A program made the translations under genes and the position numbers. From Candidatus Limicola stercorigallinarum (GTDB lineage: Bacteria > Actinomycetota > Coriobacteriia > Coriobacteriales > Coriobacteriaceae): DNA of 54,296 bases. Position 1 is the stretch's first letter, and the number at the start of each line of letters is the position of its first letter. Location: NCBI GenBank assembly GCA_018711625.1, contig DVID01000025.1, positions 1-54,296 on the forward strand, written 5' to 3'. The notes under the pieces are model-generated. The model did no database searches, was not told where the DNA came from, and was given only the letters and a program-made list of their open reading frames with translations. Of the stretch, positions 35,553 through 47,059 are shown in pieces.

Positions 35553-36698
35553 ATGGATGGCGAGGTCTGGACTGTCAGGCGCTGCATGGATTGGACGGTT
35601 GACTATCTGTCTCGGTTGGGCGACGAGCGTCCGCGGCTTACGGCGGAGTGGCTTTTGGGTGCTGCAACGGGGCTCAAGCGCATCGAGCTCTATATGAATA
35701 TGGATCGGCCCCTCTCGGCCGAGGAGCGCGGCGTGATGCATCACGCTGTGGTGCGCCGGCGCTCGGGCGAGCCGCTCCAATATATTGTGGGCGAGACAGC
35801 GTTTCGCTCGCTTGACGTGTGGTGCGAACCCGGTGTGCTCATCCCACGCCCCGAGACCGAGATGCTCGTTGAGGTGGTGCTTGAGCACTTGGACCGTGCG
35901 GTGCTTAACGTGGGGCCCGAGGGCTTCAGGGCATGGCGTGAGCGGATAGAGCTGCCATGGAATGCCGAGGTGGATCAGGCCCGTCGTGAGGAGGCGGAGC
36001 GCCTGCGTCAGGAGCGTGCAGAGGCGAGTGCCGAAGGTGCCGCTGCGGAGGCGGCGAGCGCGGAAGCCGACGGGGACGTGCCCGCGCCAGCATCGCAGGA
36101 GGTTCCTGCCCAAGAAGCACTGCCCCATGCGGCTAACGACCCCGCCGCCGCAGACGAGCTGCCCTGCGCCCGCGTGCTCGAAGTGGGCTGTGGAACGGGC
36201 TGCATCGCGCTTTCGCTTGTGGCGGAGCGCCCGAATCGTGTGACGTGCGTTGCCATCGATATAGACGAGCATGCGTGTGACCTTGCCCGGCGCAATCGCG
36301 ACCGCCACGCGCTCACGTCCACCGAGGTTGATATCCGTCAGGGCGATTTGGTGGCTCCGGTGCGGCCCGATGAGTTTGGCACCTTTGATGTGCTCGTCTC
36401 CAACCCGCCGTATATCCCGAGCGCGGTTATGGCAGACCTTCCTCGCGAGGTAGCGCAGTTTGAGCCGCACCTGGCGCTTGACGGCGGCGCCGATGGCCTT
36501 GATGTATTTCGACGCTTGCTCGCCGCGGCTCCGCAGATGCTTCGCCCTGGCGGTCTTTTGGCCTGTGAGCTCTTTGAGGACGCTACGGAGCCGGCGGCCG
36601 AGCTCTGCCGTGCGGCAGGCTTTGAGGAGGTCCGCGTCGTGTCCGACCTCACACGTCGTCCGCGCTTTGTGCTGGCGCGTGTGCCTATGGCTCGATAA
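35553..36698 (+). CDS. prmC: Release factor glutamine methyltransferase with large insertion
   Basis: The protein (381 residues) N5-methylates the glutamine of the GGQ motif of release factors. The N-terminal helical domain (LTAEWLLGAATGL, RRRSGEPLQYIVGETAF), LIPRPETEMLVE near residue 100, SAM motif VLEVGCGTGCIAL near 208 and catalytic NPPY at 284-287 are intact. Between the PRPETE and the SAM motif there are about 100 residues instead of the usual 20 or so; the extra part is Ala/Glu-rich (about 140-200). Family length is about 280. AAGGAGG lies six bases before ATG 35553. It sits downstream of prfA, its substrate's gene, as is common. Confidence 0.95.
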   Translation: MDGEVWTVRRCMDWTVDYLSRLGDERPRLTAEWLLGAATGLKRIELYMNMDRPLSAEERGVMHHAVVRRRSGEPLQYIVGETAFRSLDVWCEPGVLIPRPETEMLVEVVLEHLDRAVLNVGPEGFRAWRERIELPWNAEVDQARREEAERLRQERAEASAEGAAAEAASAEADGDVPAPASQEVPAQEALPHAANDPAAADELPCARVLEVGCGTGCIALSLVAERPNRVTCVAIDIDEHACDLARRNRDRHALTSTEVDIRQGDLVAPVRPDEFGTFDVLVSNPPYIPSAVMADLPREVAQFEPHLALDGGADGLDVFRRLLAAAPQMLRPGGLLACELFEDATEPAAELCRAAGFEEVRVVSDLTRRPRFVLARVPMAR

Positions 36699-37019
36699 GC
36701 CCTGTGCCCGGTACCGTTTATCTCGATATTTGCCTTCAGCCACGCCGCTGTTGCTGTTCCGAAGACGCCAGGAGGTTTATTCATCTTGGTGTGGCCTGCG
36801 CGGCGCCGCTTGGGTACGGGGTGAATAAGACCCCGACGCCCCACATTCAATCGACACATTTTTGCCCTTCGCCGGAAAGGTCGCTACGCCCGCGGGGTGG
36901 CGGTCCTTTGCCGGCGTGGTTCGGCGCCGAGCGTGAGACAATACCCCGAACAAGTATGTAAATAGCGTCCGCGCCTCGGGCGGTTCGGGACGTGTGGTGG
37001 GGGAGGCAAGGCAACGCGT
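36699..37019. other. Spacer between prmC and tsaC
   Basis: I see no gene, RNA or clear terminator in these 321 bases. CAGGAGG at about 36769 resembles a ribosome site but is followed only by a short frame from TTG 36786 to a TGA. TATGTAAAT near 36956 could be a -10 for tsaC. Confidence 0.4.
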
Positions 37020-37763
37020 ATGCTGAGGTGCTACCGAATCGACGGGGAGGACATCCGTCCAGATGCTTGGGCGGTACGCGAGGTTGCTCAGGCAATGCTT
37101 GCGGGCAATCTTGCTGTTATCCCCACCGAAACGGTATATGGCATCGGTGTTGCCATCTCTGCCGTGCCGGCCGCGGAGTCCGCGCAAGCAGGGCTGACGG
37201 TCAACGGCGTGCCCCTTCCTCCTGCAGACTCGGGTTACCGCCGCATCTTTTCGGTCAAACATCGTGACCTTACCCAAACGGTTCCCTGGCTCGTGTCGGG
37301 TCCCGAAGACCTTGACCGGTTTGGCTGCAATATCGACCCTGCTACGCGTGCCCTTGCAAACGAGCTCTGGCCGGGCGCGCTCACGCTTGTGGTGCAAGCA
37401 GCGCCCAACGTGCCACGCTTTATGCAGGCTGCCGACGGCACCGTGGCCCTCCGCGCCTCTGCGTCGCCCGTGGTGCAGGCCTTGGTGCGCTCCTGTGGGT
37501 GCCCGCTCGCCGTTACCAGCGCCAATACGCACGGCATGCCCGCTCCCACCTCCTGCGAGGCGGTGGAGCTGGCGGTGCTTGAGGGTGCCGACGTTGCTAT
37601 CGATGCCGGGCCCACACCCTGCCAAGATGCCTCGACCATTGTGTCGGTCGTCTCGGGCACGCTTTCGATTATTCGTCAGGGAGCTCTTTCTGCTCACACC
37701 ATAGAACGCGTGGTTGCCGCGGCTATGCCTGAGGCCTGTCCGCCGCAGCCGGAGAAGGTGTAA
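37020..37763 (+). CDS. tsaC: Threonylcarbamoyl-AMP synthase (TsaC/Sua5/YrdC family)
   Basis: The 247-residue protein makes threonylcarbamoyl-AMP from threonine, bicarbonate and ATP, the first step of t6A37 in tRNAs. Motifs PTETVYGIG, the substrate KH-R segment (FSVKHRDLTQ), LWPGALTLVV and LAVTSANTHG match the YrdC domain. An insertion of about 20-25 residues (VPAAESAQAGLTVNGVPLPP) lies after ETVYGIG. There is no Sua5 C-terminal domain. The stop is three bases before glpK's ATG, so they are co-transcribed. RBS GGGAGG is rather far (13 bases) from the ATG. Confidence 0.93.
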   Translation: MLRCYRIDGEDIRPDAWAVREVAQAMLAGNLAVIPTETVYGIGVAISAVPAAESAQAGLTVNGVPLPPADSGYRRIFSVKHRDLTQTVPWLVSGPEDLDRFGCNIDPATRALANELWPGALTLVVQAAPNVPRFMQAADGTVALRASASPVVQALVRSCGCPLAVTSANTHGMPAPTSCEAVELAVLEGADVAIDAGPTPCQDASTIVSVVSGTLSIIRQGALSAHTIERVVAAAMPEACPPQPEKV

Positions 37764-37766
37764 AAG

Positions 37767-39371
37767 ATGGCAATTTCTCTGCCGGGCAACCTCACCCTCA
37801 AAAATAGCGACTTCTCGTTTGAGAGCTCCTACATCATGGCGCTCGACAGTGGTACCACCTCTGTACGCGCCGTAATTGTGGACGAGTACGGCTGCATCGT
37901 GGCCCAGGCCTCGCGTCCGCTTAAAACAAGCTACCCGCACTCGGGGTGGGTCGAGCAAGATCCCATGGAGATTCTCGCCTCGCAGATTGCCGTCATGATT
38001 GAGGTCCAGTACAAAAGTGGCATTCATTCGGGCAGCATTGCCGCCGTGGGTATCTCCAACCAGCGCGAGACCACCGTGGTGTGGGACCGCGAGAGCGGTC
38101 AGCCCATCTATAACGCCATCGGCTGGCAGTGCCGTCGGACGGCGCCCATCGCCGCGCAGCTTGTGGCCGACGGCCACGGCGAGATGATTCGCGCCAAAAC
38201 CGGCCTTATGCCCGATGCGTACTTCTCGGCCACCAAGATTGCCTGGATTCTTGATAACGTGAGCGGCGCCCGCGAGATGGCAGAGGCGGGTCGTTTGGTG
38301 TTTGGCACCATCGACAGCTGGCTTATCTTCAATCTCACGGGTGGCTTGGTGCACGCCACCGACTACACCAACGCCAGCCGCACCATGCTCTTCAATATCC
38401 ATACGCTTACCTGGGATGACGACCTTCTCAATCTCCTTGATATCCCGCGCAGCATGCTGCCCGATGTGCGCGAGAGCGCAAGCGACTACGGTCGGGTTTC
38501 GCGCGAGGTTATGACCCACATGCCGCCCATCATGGGCGTTGCGGGCGATCAGCAGGCGTCCCTGTTCGGCCATTGCTGCTTTAACCCGGGCCAGACCAAA
38601 AACACCTATGGTACGGGTTGCTTTATGCTCATGAATACGGGTGACACGGTGGTGGATTCGCGGTGCGGGCTTGTGTCGACCATCGGCATTGCTGAAGGCG
38701 GCCATGTGAGCTACGCGCTTGAGGGCTCCATTTTCCATGCGGGCTCGGTCATTCAGTGGCTGCGCGATAAGCTGGGTATTGTTTCCTCCACGAGCGAGGT
38801 TTCGGACGTGGCCTCCTCGCGCGCAGATAACGGCGGCTGCTATTTGGTGCCGGCCTTCAGCGGGCTAGGTGCCCCCTGGTGGGATGCAGACGCGCGCGGC
38901 ATCCTGTGCGGCCTCACCGCTGCGTCCGACCGTGCAACCATTGTGCGCGCCGCCTGCGAGTCCATGGCATATCAAAGCTACGACGTGCTGCGCGCCATGG
39001 AGGTTGATGCTGGCGTGACGCTCGACAATCTCTATGTTGACGGTGCGGCCTCGCGCAACGATTTCATCATGCAGTTCCAGGCCGATTTGCTCAACATCCC
39101 CGTCATCCAATCGGAGTCGGTGGAAACAACGGCGCTTGGTGTGGCCTACCTGGCGGGCCTTGCGGCGGAGTTTTGGGAGGACCGCGAAGAGATCGAGCAA
39201 AACCGCACCATCGCCGAGCGGTTTGATCCACGCATGGGAGAGGAGCGCCGCGCGCAGGTGCTTGCTGGCTGGCACGACGCGGTGGCATGCACGCGCTCGC
39301 ATGCGGGCGGATGGACGCCGTCTGTTTCTGCGCCGTACGAAGACGGTAGCGCCGCGACGCTTCGGGTATAG
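37767..39371 (+). CDS. glpK: Glycerol kinase
   Basis: The 534-residue FGGY-family kinase makes sn-glycerol 3-phosphate from glycerol and ATP. Visible motifs: ALDSGTTSVRAVIVDE, GISNQRETTVVWD, NAIGWQCRRT, GVAGDQQASLFGHCCF, KNTYGTGCFMLMNTG and LYVDGAASRNDFIMQFQADL. An extra N-terminal stretch of about 23 residues and a C-terminal tail of about 30 residues (after AGWHDAV) exceed the roughly 500-residue norm. GGAGAAGGTG supplies the RBS from inside the tsaC end. No glpF or glpD adjoins. Other FGGY kinases are less likely given the conserved glycerol-kinase motifs. Confidence 0.93.
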   Translation: MAISLPGNLTLKNSDFSFESSYIMALDSGTTSVRAVIVDEYGCIVAQASRPLKTSYPHSGWVEQDPMEILASQIAVMIEVQYKSGIHSGSIAAVGISNQRETTVVWDRESGQPIYNAIGWQCRRTAPIAAQLVADGHGEMIRAKTGLMPDAYFSATKIAWILDNVSGAREMAEAGRLVFGTIDSWLIFNLTGGLVHATDYTNASRTMLFNIHTLTWDDDLLNLLDIPRSMLPDVRESASDYGRVSREVMTHMPPIMGVAGDQQASLFGHCCFNPGQTKNTYGTGCFMLMNTGDTVVDSRCGLVSTIGIAEGGHVSYALEGSIFHAGSVIQWLRDKLGIVSSTSEVSDVASSRADNGGCYLVPAFSGLGAPWWDADARGILCGLTAASDRATIVRAACESMAYQSYDVLRAMEVDAGVTLDNLYVDGAASRNDFIMQFQADLLNIPVIQSESVETTALGVAYLAGLAAEFWEDREEIEQNRTIAERFDPRMGEERRAQVLAGWHDAVACTRSHAGGWTPSVSAPYEDGSAATLRV

Positions 39372-39412
39372 TACAGGGCGTCGATAGGCAATCTACAACA
39401 AAAGGAGCTGCC

Positions 39413-39868
39413 ATGCGCGTGGCTATTGGCGCCGATCACGGTGGGTTTGAGCAGAAGCAGGAACTTGCTCGGTATTTGGCCGAAGAGCTGGGGTGTGAGG
39501 TGGTCGACATGGGCACCGACAGCACCGAAAGCGTTGATTATCCCGATTACGCCGAGAAGGTCGCCCGCGCTGTGGGCCGTGGCGAGGTCGAGCGTGGCGT
39601 GCTCATCTGCGGCACGGGCATCGGCGTGTCGCTTGCCGCCGACAAGGTTGCCGGCGTGCGCGCCTCCTCCATCACCTCTGTTCCCTTTGCAGAGCTTTTC
39701 CGCCAGCACAACAACGGCAACGTGGTGTGCTTGTCGGGCCGCTTTGTTGACCTGGACGTCAACAAAGCCATCGTCAAAACCTTCTTGGAGACCCCCTTCG
39801 AGGGCGGTCGTCACCAGCAGCGTGTTGACAAGATCATGGCGCTCGACGAAACGGGTCGTGTGGCGTAG
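39413..39868 (+). CDS. rpiB: Ribose 5-phosphate isomerase B
   Basis: The 151-residue RpiB/LacAB-family protein interconverts ribose 5-phosphate and ribulose 5-phosphate. MRVAIGADHGGFEQK holds the phosphate-site residues, GTDSTESVDYPDYA the conserved YPDYA and LICGTGIGVSLAADK the catalytic Cys. AAAAGGAG is five bases before the ATG. It follows glpK by 41 bases. Confidence 0.95.
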   Translation: MRVAIGADHGGFEQKQELARYLAEELGCEVVDMGTDSTESVDYPDYAEKVARAVGRGEVERGVLICGTGIGVSLAADKVAGVRASSITSVPFAELFRQHNNGNVVCLSGRFVDLDVNKAIVKTFLETPFEGGRHQQRVDKIMALDETGRVA

Positions 39869-40014
39869 GTTCCACCCGCCGGCATCCGGCGCCCACTCTG
39901 CACCGCCACATTTCCGCTCTGGCATGTCGTCTCAACAATATGGGCACTCCATTCACATCCCGCTATGGGAAGATGTAGGAAAATGTTTGTCGTGCAATTT
40001 TGATGCTGGGTGGC

Positions 40015-40020
40015 TAGAAT
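40015..40020 (+). promoter_or_regulatory. Possible -10 of the ATP synthase operon
   Basis: TAGAAT is the best -10 match upstream of the small membrane gene that opens the atp cluster; TGCAAT 16 bases earlier is a poor -35. The preceding spacer has a GCCGGCATCCGGC hairpin just after rpiB. Confidence 0.35.
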
Positions 40021-40071
40021 AGGCGGATATGCCGTGGCCCAAGCCACATGTACACGCATAAGGAGAGCGCG

Positions 40072-40368
40072 ATGATCATGGCTGACATGGCGTTTAACCT
40101 GCCGCTTGTATGCGCGGGGGCTCTTTTGGGCGTAGCTGCGTGCATACCGCTTTGCTGGGCGGTTATGCGCGCATGGAAGCCGCGCCCAACGGCAAACATC
40201 GGCGTTGGCGTCGCCTGCGTGATGCTTTCGTTTCTGGTGCTGGTGGCCGGCGTTGCCTGGGTGTACGCAGATGCGCCAGGTGGGGTTGTCCCCTTTGTGG
40301 CGGGCGAGCTCGTAGGGTTCTTCTGCTGCATGATAGTGCTGGTTGCCGTTGCCATGCGCAGGAGGTAA
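40072..40368 (+). CDS. Small three-helix membrane protein at the atpI position
   Basis: The 98-residue product is almost entirely membrane: helices at about 8-31, 44-67 and 73-94, with short basic loops (RAWKPRPT) and tail (MRRR). I do not recognise a family by motif. It directly precedes atpB with 42 bases between, where atpI (an assembly factor for the c ring) stands in many operons, so a similar role is a guess. ATG 40072 follows AAGGAG by six bases. Confidence 0.7.
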   Translation: MIMADMAFNLPLVCAGALLGVAACIPLCWAVMRAWKPRPTANIGVGVACVMLSFLVLVAGVAWVYADAPGGVVPFVAGELVGFFCCMIVLVAVAMRRR

Positions 40369-40410
40369 TCAAACTCGGCAGGGCCGCTGCCGTGTCTGAA
40401 AGGTGGAATC

Positions 40411-41208
40411 GTGGAAGCGTTTGAGAAGCTTTCGGGAGAGATTCAGCATCTCGTGTCTGAGTTTAGCTCGATCCCTGTGCTGGGTGACCTCTCGCTTGGT
40501 CTCACGCAGTACTCGTTTTGGCTGCTCATCGCCACGGTGGTTTTCGCCATTGTGGTGTTTACCTTTGTGAAGAAGCAGACGCTCGTGCCGCATGGCATCT
40601 TTGTGAACGGTGTTGAGTGGCTTGTTGAGTATGTAGAGAACGACGTGGCCAAGGGCGTTGTGGGCACCAACTGGCGTCGCCACTTCCCCTTCTTGATGAC
40701 CATCTTTTTGTTCATTCTCATCAACAACATCATCGGCCTCATTCCGGGCATGAAGCCGGGCACAGGTGCCATTGGCTGCACGGCTGTGCTGGCACTCTGC
40801 TCGTTCATGTACTTCGTGTACCAGGGATGCCGCGCGCATGGCGTGTGGGGCTACATTAAGAGCCTGGCTCCTGCCGGTGTCATGTTCCCCATGAACCTGT
40901 TTGTGTGGGTTATCGAGGTCTTTTCGCTGCTGCTGCGCCCCATCACGCTGGCCATCCGTTTGTTCTGCAACATGTTCGCCGGCCACATCGTCATGGGTTC
41001 CTTTGCCATCATGGCGTCGCTTTTCATGGAGCCCCTCATCGAGCATCTGAGCGCTCTCAATGCGGTGCAGGCGCTACCCACGCTTGCGTGGATGGCCATT
41101 CTTATCATCATCTACCTAGTCGAATTTATTGTGGCCTTTGTTCAGGCATACGTGTTCACGGTCCTCTCGGCGGTGTATATCCAGATCGCCGAAGCCGACG
41201 AGCACTAA
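40411..41208 (+). CDS. atpB: ATP synthase F0 subunit a
   Basis: The 265-residue membrane protein forms the proton half-channels. The essential Arg is in LAIRLFCNMFAGH, with NNIIGLIPG earlier, both typical of subunit a. GTG start with AAAGGTGG five bases upstream. First of the contiguous atpBEFHAGDC set. Confidence 0.96.
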   Translation: MEAFEKLSGEIQHLVSEFSSIPVLGDLSLGLTQYSFWLLIATVVFAIVVFTFVKKQTLVPHGIFVNGVEWLVEYVENDVAKGVVGTNWRRHFPFLMTIFLFILINNIIGLIPGMKPGTGAIGCTAVLALCSFMYFVYQGCRAHGVWGYIKSLAPAGVMFPMNLFVWVIEVFSLLLRPITLAIRLFCNMFAGHIVMGSFAIMASLFMEPLIEHLSALNAVQALPTLAWMAILIIIYLVEFIVAFVQAYVFTVLSAVYIQIAEADEH

Positions 41209-41290
41209 GTGCTTATAAAGGATGTCAGCGGGCGCACGCCTGTAGACATAGAAGATCATGCGTCTTCAGACGCACGTCAAAGGAGGAATT

Positions 41291-41482
41291 GTGGGAGTTA
41301 TCGGTTACGGTCTTGGTGTCATCGGCGCAGCACTCGCCATCGGTCTTGCTGCTTTCGGCGCCACGAGCGCTATGGCCCGTCAGCCTGAGGTGCAGGGACG
41401 CGCCTTCACCGTCTTCATTCTGGCGTCCGCATTCGCCGAGGCTCTGGGCCTCATCGGCTTTGTTGTGACGCTGATCTCCTAA
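41291..41482 (+). CDS. atpE: ATP synthase F0 subunit c (short form)
   Basis: From GTG 41291, three bases behind a perfect AAAGGAGG with AATT, the product is only 63 residues: helix 1 (GYGLGVIGAALAIGLAAFGATSAMA), the polar loop RQPE at 30-33 and helix 2 with the ion-binding Glu50 in AFAEALGLIGF. Typical c subunits have 70-85 residues. An in-frame ATG at 41258 would give 74 residues but has a weak RBS. The Glu is followed by Ala and helix 1 lacks the Na+ ligand set, so proton coupling is likely. Confidence 0.92.
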   Translation: MGVIGYGLGVIGAALAIGLAAFGATSAMARQPEVQGRAFTVFILASAFAEALGLIGFVVTLIS

Positions 41483-41515
41483 GTTCGGCCCGTCGTGTCG
41501 ATCAAGGAGCACGCC

Positions 41516-42115
41516 ATGAAGTCATGTAAACATCTGTCGGGCGCCGCTTTGGTTGCACTGGTGGCAGCAAGTGTGCCCGTCTCGGCATATGCCGAGGAGT
41601 CGGCGGGCGGAGCGGATATCCTCATCCCCAAGATGGCGGAGTTCATCCCGGCGCTCGTCGCCTTCCTCATCATTCTTGTTCTTGCGATAAAAATCGCGTG
41701 GCCGCAGGTGCTGGCCACGCTTGAGGAGCGCGAGCGTCGTATCGCCGACAGCCTCGACGAGGCCGAGCGCACCAAGCAGAAGGCCATCGAGGATCGCGCG
41801 GCGTCCGATGCCATCGTCACCGACGCGCGCCGTCAGGCTGCCGATATCGTGCTGGCTGCTCGTCAGGATGCCGAGGCCGAGCGCTCGCGCATCTTGGCTG
41901 CTGCGCATACCGAGGCGGAAGAGATCATCGCCAAGGCTCACGCCCATGTAGAGGAGGAGCGCCGTGCGCTCTACGCCGATGCCGCCGGCACCATTGCCGA
42001 CCTTTCGGTGTCGGTTGCCTCGAAGATTGTTGAGAAGGCGCTTGACGAGGACGGCGAGCAGCGCCGACTCATCGAGTCCTATATCAAGGAAGCGGGGAGC
42101 CTGAATGCCAACTAG
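41516..42115 (+). CDS. atpF: ATP synthase F0 subunit b, with signal-peptide-like N-terminus
   Basis: The 199-residue peripheral stalk protein has a membrane helix (FIPALVAFLIILVLAIKIAW) and a long charged helical stalk. In front of the helix is an extra stretch MKSCKHLSGAALVALVAASVPVSAYA that reads as a cleavable signal peptide with AYA site, unusual for subunit b. ATG 41516 follows AAGGAG by six bases. The end overlaps atpH by 11 bases. Confidence 0.94.
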   Translation: MKSCKHLSGAALVALVAASVPVSAYAEESAGGADILIPKMAEFIPALVAFLIILVLAIKIAWPQVLATLEERERRIADSLDEAERTKQKAIEDRAASDAIVTDARRQAADIVLAARQDAEAERSRILAAAHTEAEEIIAKAHAHVEEERRALYADAAGTIADLSVSVASKIVEKALDEDGEQRRLIESYIKEAGSLNAN

Positions 42116-42590
42116 CCGTCGCGAGAATAGGGTCATCGAGACCTACGCGCGCTCCCTCATGGAGTCGGCCAAGGCTGAGGGCCGTATCTTCAGCGACCTG
42201 GCCGATCTTCGGGTGCTTGCCCAGGCCTCGCCCGAGGTGATGGCAGTGCTTGCTACCATGATCGAGCGCGGCCAGCTCGACCTGCTATCGCAAGTAGCTG
42301 ACGCGTTCCAGACCATGTCGGAGGAAGATACCGACGTGGTGGGTGTGAGCGTTACCACGGCGGTGCCGCTTGATGACGACCTGCGTCAGGCAATCACCGA
42401 GCGCTACCAGCGCGAGCTGGGACGCGAGGTGTTCTTGATCGAGCATGTCGATCCCTCAATCATTGGCGGCATCGTAATCGAGGCCCGTGGCCAGCGCCGC
42501 GATGTCTCGGTGAGGACGCAGCTGCGGGCTGCGCGTTCGGCGCTTACCGCTACTGAAATGAAAGTTGGAGGTGAGGCAAACCATGGCTGA
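42105..42590 (+). CDS. atpH: ATP synthase F1 subunit delta
   Basis: The 161-residue protein is a little short for the family (about 175-180). The N-terminal helical part ([18 protein letters not shown]) and the C-terminal [26 protein letters not shown] motif are diagnostic. It overlaps both neighbours, by 11 and 8 bases, so translation is coupled. Confidence 0.94.
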   Translation: MPTSRRENRVIETYARSLMESAKAEGRIFSDLADLRVLAQASPEVMAVLATMIERGQLDLLSQVADAFQTMSEEDTDVVGVSVTTAVPLDDDLRQAITERYQRELGREVFLIEHVDPSIIGGIVIEARGQRRDVSVRTQLRAARSALTATEMKVGGEANHG

Positions 42591-44190
42591 GACCTTGAAG
42601 ATGGAGGATATCGCTCAGGCGCTCTCAGAGCGTCTTGAGGCGCTTTCCGCCACGGTGGACACCCAAGAGGTCTCCCACGTAGATGAGGTGGGAGACGGTA
42701 TTGCCCGCGTTTCGGGCCTGAGAAGCGCCATGGCGGGCGAGCTGCTTGAGTTCAAGAGCTCGCTCACGGGCAACACAGTCTACGGTTTGGCCCAGAACCT
42801 CGAGACCGACGAGGTGGGCGCCGTGCTGTTTGGCGATGTCTCCTCCATCAAGGAGGGCGACGAGTGCCGTACCACGGGCCGTATTATGGATATCCCGGTC
42901 GGTCGTGCCATGCTTGGCCGTGTGGTGAACCCGCTTGGCCAGCCAATCGACGGCCTGGGCGAGATCCACACGCACCACCGTCGTCCTATTGAGTTCAAGG
43001 CGCCCGGCATCATCGAGCGCACGCCGGTGTGCGAGCCGGTGCAGACGGGCCTTTTGGCCATCGACTCGATGATTCCCATCGGCCGCGGCCAGCGCGAGCT
43101 CATCATTGGCGACCGTAAGACGGGTAAGACCGCCATCGCCATCGACGCGATTATCAATCAGCGCGGCAAGGACATGATCTGCATTTACGTGGCCATCGGC
43201 CAGAAGGCCTCCACGGTGGCAAACATCCGTGAGACTCTGGCTCAGCACCATGCGCTTGATTACACCATCATCGTGTCGGCAACGGCTGCCGATTCCGCGC
43301 CGCTGCAGTACATCGCCCCTATGGCGGGTGCCGCTATTGGTGAGTACTTCATGTATAACGGTTCTGACGGCAAACCGGCTTCGGCCGAGAACCCGGGCGG
43401 ACACGTGCTGGTGGTCTACGACGACCTTTCCAAGCAGGCTGTCGCCTACCGTCAGATGTCGTTGACGCTTCGCCGTCCACCGGGACGTGAGGCCTACCCG
43501 GGCGACATCTTCTATCTGCATTCGCGCCTGCTGGAGCGCGCCTGCAAGCTCAGTCGCGAGAACGGCTACGGCTCCATGACGGCGCTGCCGCTCATCGAGA
43601 CGCAGGACGGCGACGTTTCGGCCTACATCCCCACCAACGTGATTTCCATCACCGATGGCCAGATTTACCTGCAGAGTGATCTCTTCCACCAGGGCCAGCG
43701 CCCCGCTGTGGACGTAGGCATCTCGGTTTCGCGCGTGGGTGGCGCGGCACAGGTGAAGTCGATGAAGCAGGTTTCGGGATCGCTCCGCCTCGATTTGGCG
43801 TCGTACCAGGAGCTTGCCGGCTTCTCGCAGTTTGGCAGCGACCTGGATGCCGCAACGCAGCAGCAACTCACGCACGGTGCGCGTATGACCGAGCTTCTTA
43901 AGCAGTCTCGCTTCCGCACGCTCGACGTGACCGAGCAGGTGGTGGCGCTCTATGCAGGCAACGAGGGATTCGTGGACGACCTGCCCATCTCTCAGGTGTT
44001 GCCCTTCCGCGATGAGCTCATGGAGCACATGAGTGGTGCCTATGCTCCGCTTATGGAGCGCCTGCGCACCGAGAAGGTGGAGGGCGACCTCGCCGAGAAA
44101 CTGCACCGGGCAGTCGAGGATTTCAAACGCGATTTCGTCTCTAAGCATGCGTCCGCACAGGCCGCAGCCGAGACGGTCGAGGAGAGCTAA
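42583..44190 (+). CDS. atpA: ATP synthase F1 subunit alpha
   Basis: The 535-residue protein has Walker [33 protein letters not shown] and the Arg finger region [14 protein letters not shown]. It forms the non-catalytic nucleotide sites of F1. The C-terminus extends about 25 residues ([14 protein letters not shown]). ATG 42583 follows GGAGGTGAGG. Confidence 0.97.
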   Translation: MAETLKMEDIAQALSERLEALSATVDTQEVSHVDEVGDGIARVSGLRSAMAGELLEFKSSLTGNTVYGLAQNLETDEVGAVLFGDVSSIKEGDECRTTGRIMDIPVGRAMLGRVVNPLGQPIDGLGEIHTHHRRPIEFKAPGIIERTPVCEPVQTGLLAIDSMIPIGRGQRELIIGDRKTGKTAIAIDAIINQRGKDMICIYVAIGQKASTVANIRETLAQHHALDYTIIVSATAADSAPLQYIAPMAGAAIGEYFMYNGSDGKPASAENPGGHVLVVYDDLSKQAVAYRQMSLTLRRPPGREAYPGDIFYLHSRLLERACKLSRENGYGSMTALPLIETQDGDVSAYIPTNVISITDGQIYLQSDLFHQGQRPAVDVGISVSRVGGAAQVKSMKQVSGSLRLDLASYQELAGFSQFGSDLDAATQQQLTHGARMTELLKQSRFRTLDVTEQVVALYAGNEGFVDDLPISQVLPFRDELMEHMSGAYAPLMERLRTEKVEGDLAEKLHRAVEDFKRDFVSKHASAQAAAETVEES

Positions 44191-44194
44191 CTTA

Positions 44195-46557
<2,363 letters not shown>

Positions 46558-46560
46558 GCC

Positions 46561-46956
46561 ATGCGCGTTCGGATTGTTTGCCCGGAGCTTTCTGCCTATG
46601 AGGGCGAGGCGGCTTTTGTCGCCCTGCCCTCCACCACGGGCGAGCTGGGCGTGCTGCCGCACCATGCCAACGAGATCTGCACCATCGCCAAGGGCTACGT
46701 GCGCGTCTCTGATGTCCAGGCGGGCACGGTTGACCACACCTTCGCGGTTTCGGGCGGGTATGCCGAAATCACGGGTGAAGAGGTGGTCATTTTGGCTGAG
46801 CGCGCCGCCGATGTCGACGCTGCCAATGCGGAGGAATTGCGTAAACGGGTGGCAGATTTTGGAGACAAGCTGAGTAATTTGTCTGAAGATGATGCACGCC
46901 GTGCCTACCTCTATAATGAAATCGCATGGTGCGAGCTTTTGCTTGCAAAGAAATAG
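46561..46956 (+). CDS. atpC: ATP synthase F1 subunit epsilon
   Basis: The 131-residue protein has the beta-sandwich domain (STTGELGVLPHHA, FAVSGGYAEITGEEVVILAERA) and a C-terminal helical pair that can inhibit hydrolysis. It follows atpD by three bases and ends the operon; a terminator follows. Confidence 0.95.
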   Translation: MRVRIVCPELSAYEGEAAFVALPSTTGELGVLPHHANEICTIAKGYVRVSDVQAGTVDHTFAVSGGYAEITGEEVVILAERAADVDAANAEELRKRVADFGDKLSNLSEDDARRAYLYNEIAWCELLLAKK

Positions 46957-47012
46957 CCGGTGAGGCTGCCGGTTTATTAGTGCATCCTCAACGGATGGCT
47001 ACCGAGCATCAT

Positions 47013-47038
47013 GCCCGGGGACGCTTGCGTCTCCGGGC
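47013..47038 (+). terminator. Terminator after the atp operon
   Basis: GCCCGGGGACGC and GCGTCTCCGGGC pair nearly fully with a TT loop, followed by GTTCTTGTG, 56 bases past atpC and just before murA. Confidence 0.75.
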
Positions 47039-47059
47039 GTTCTTGTGAAAGGGTAGGCT

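Noticed and set aside
36786-36824. Short frame after CAGGAGG in the prmC-tsaC spacer
   Set aside because: Only about 13 codons, TTG start, no conservation argument available.
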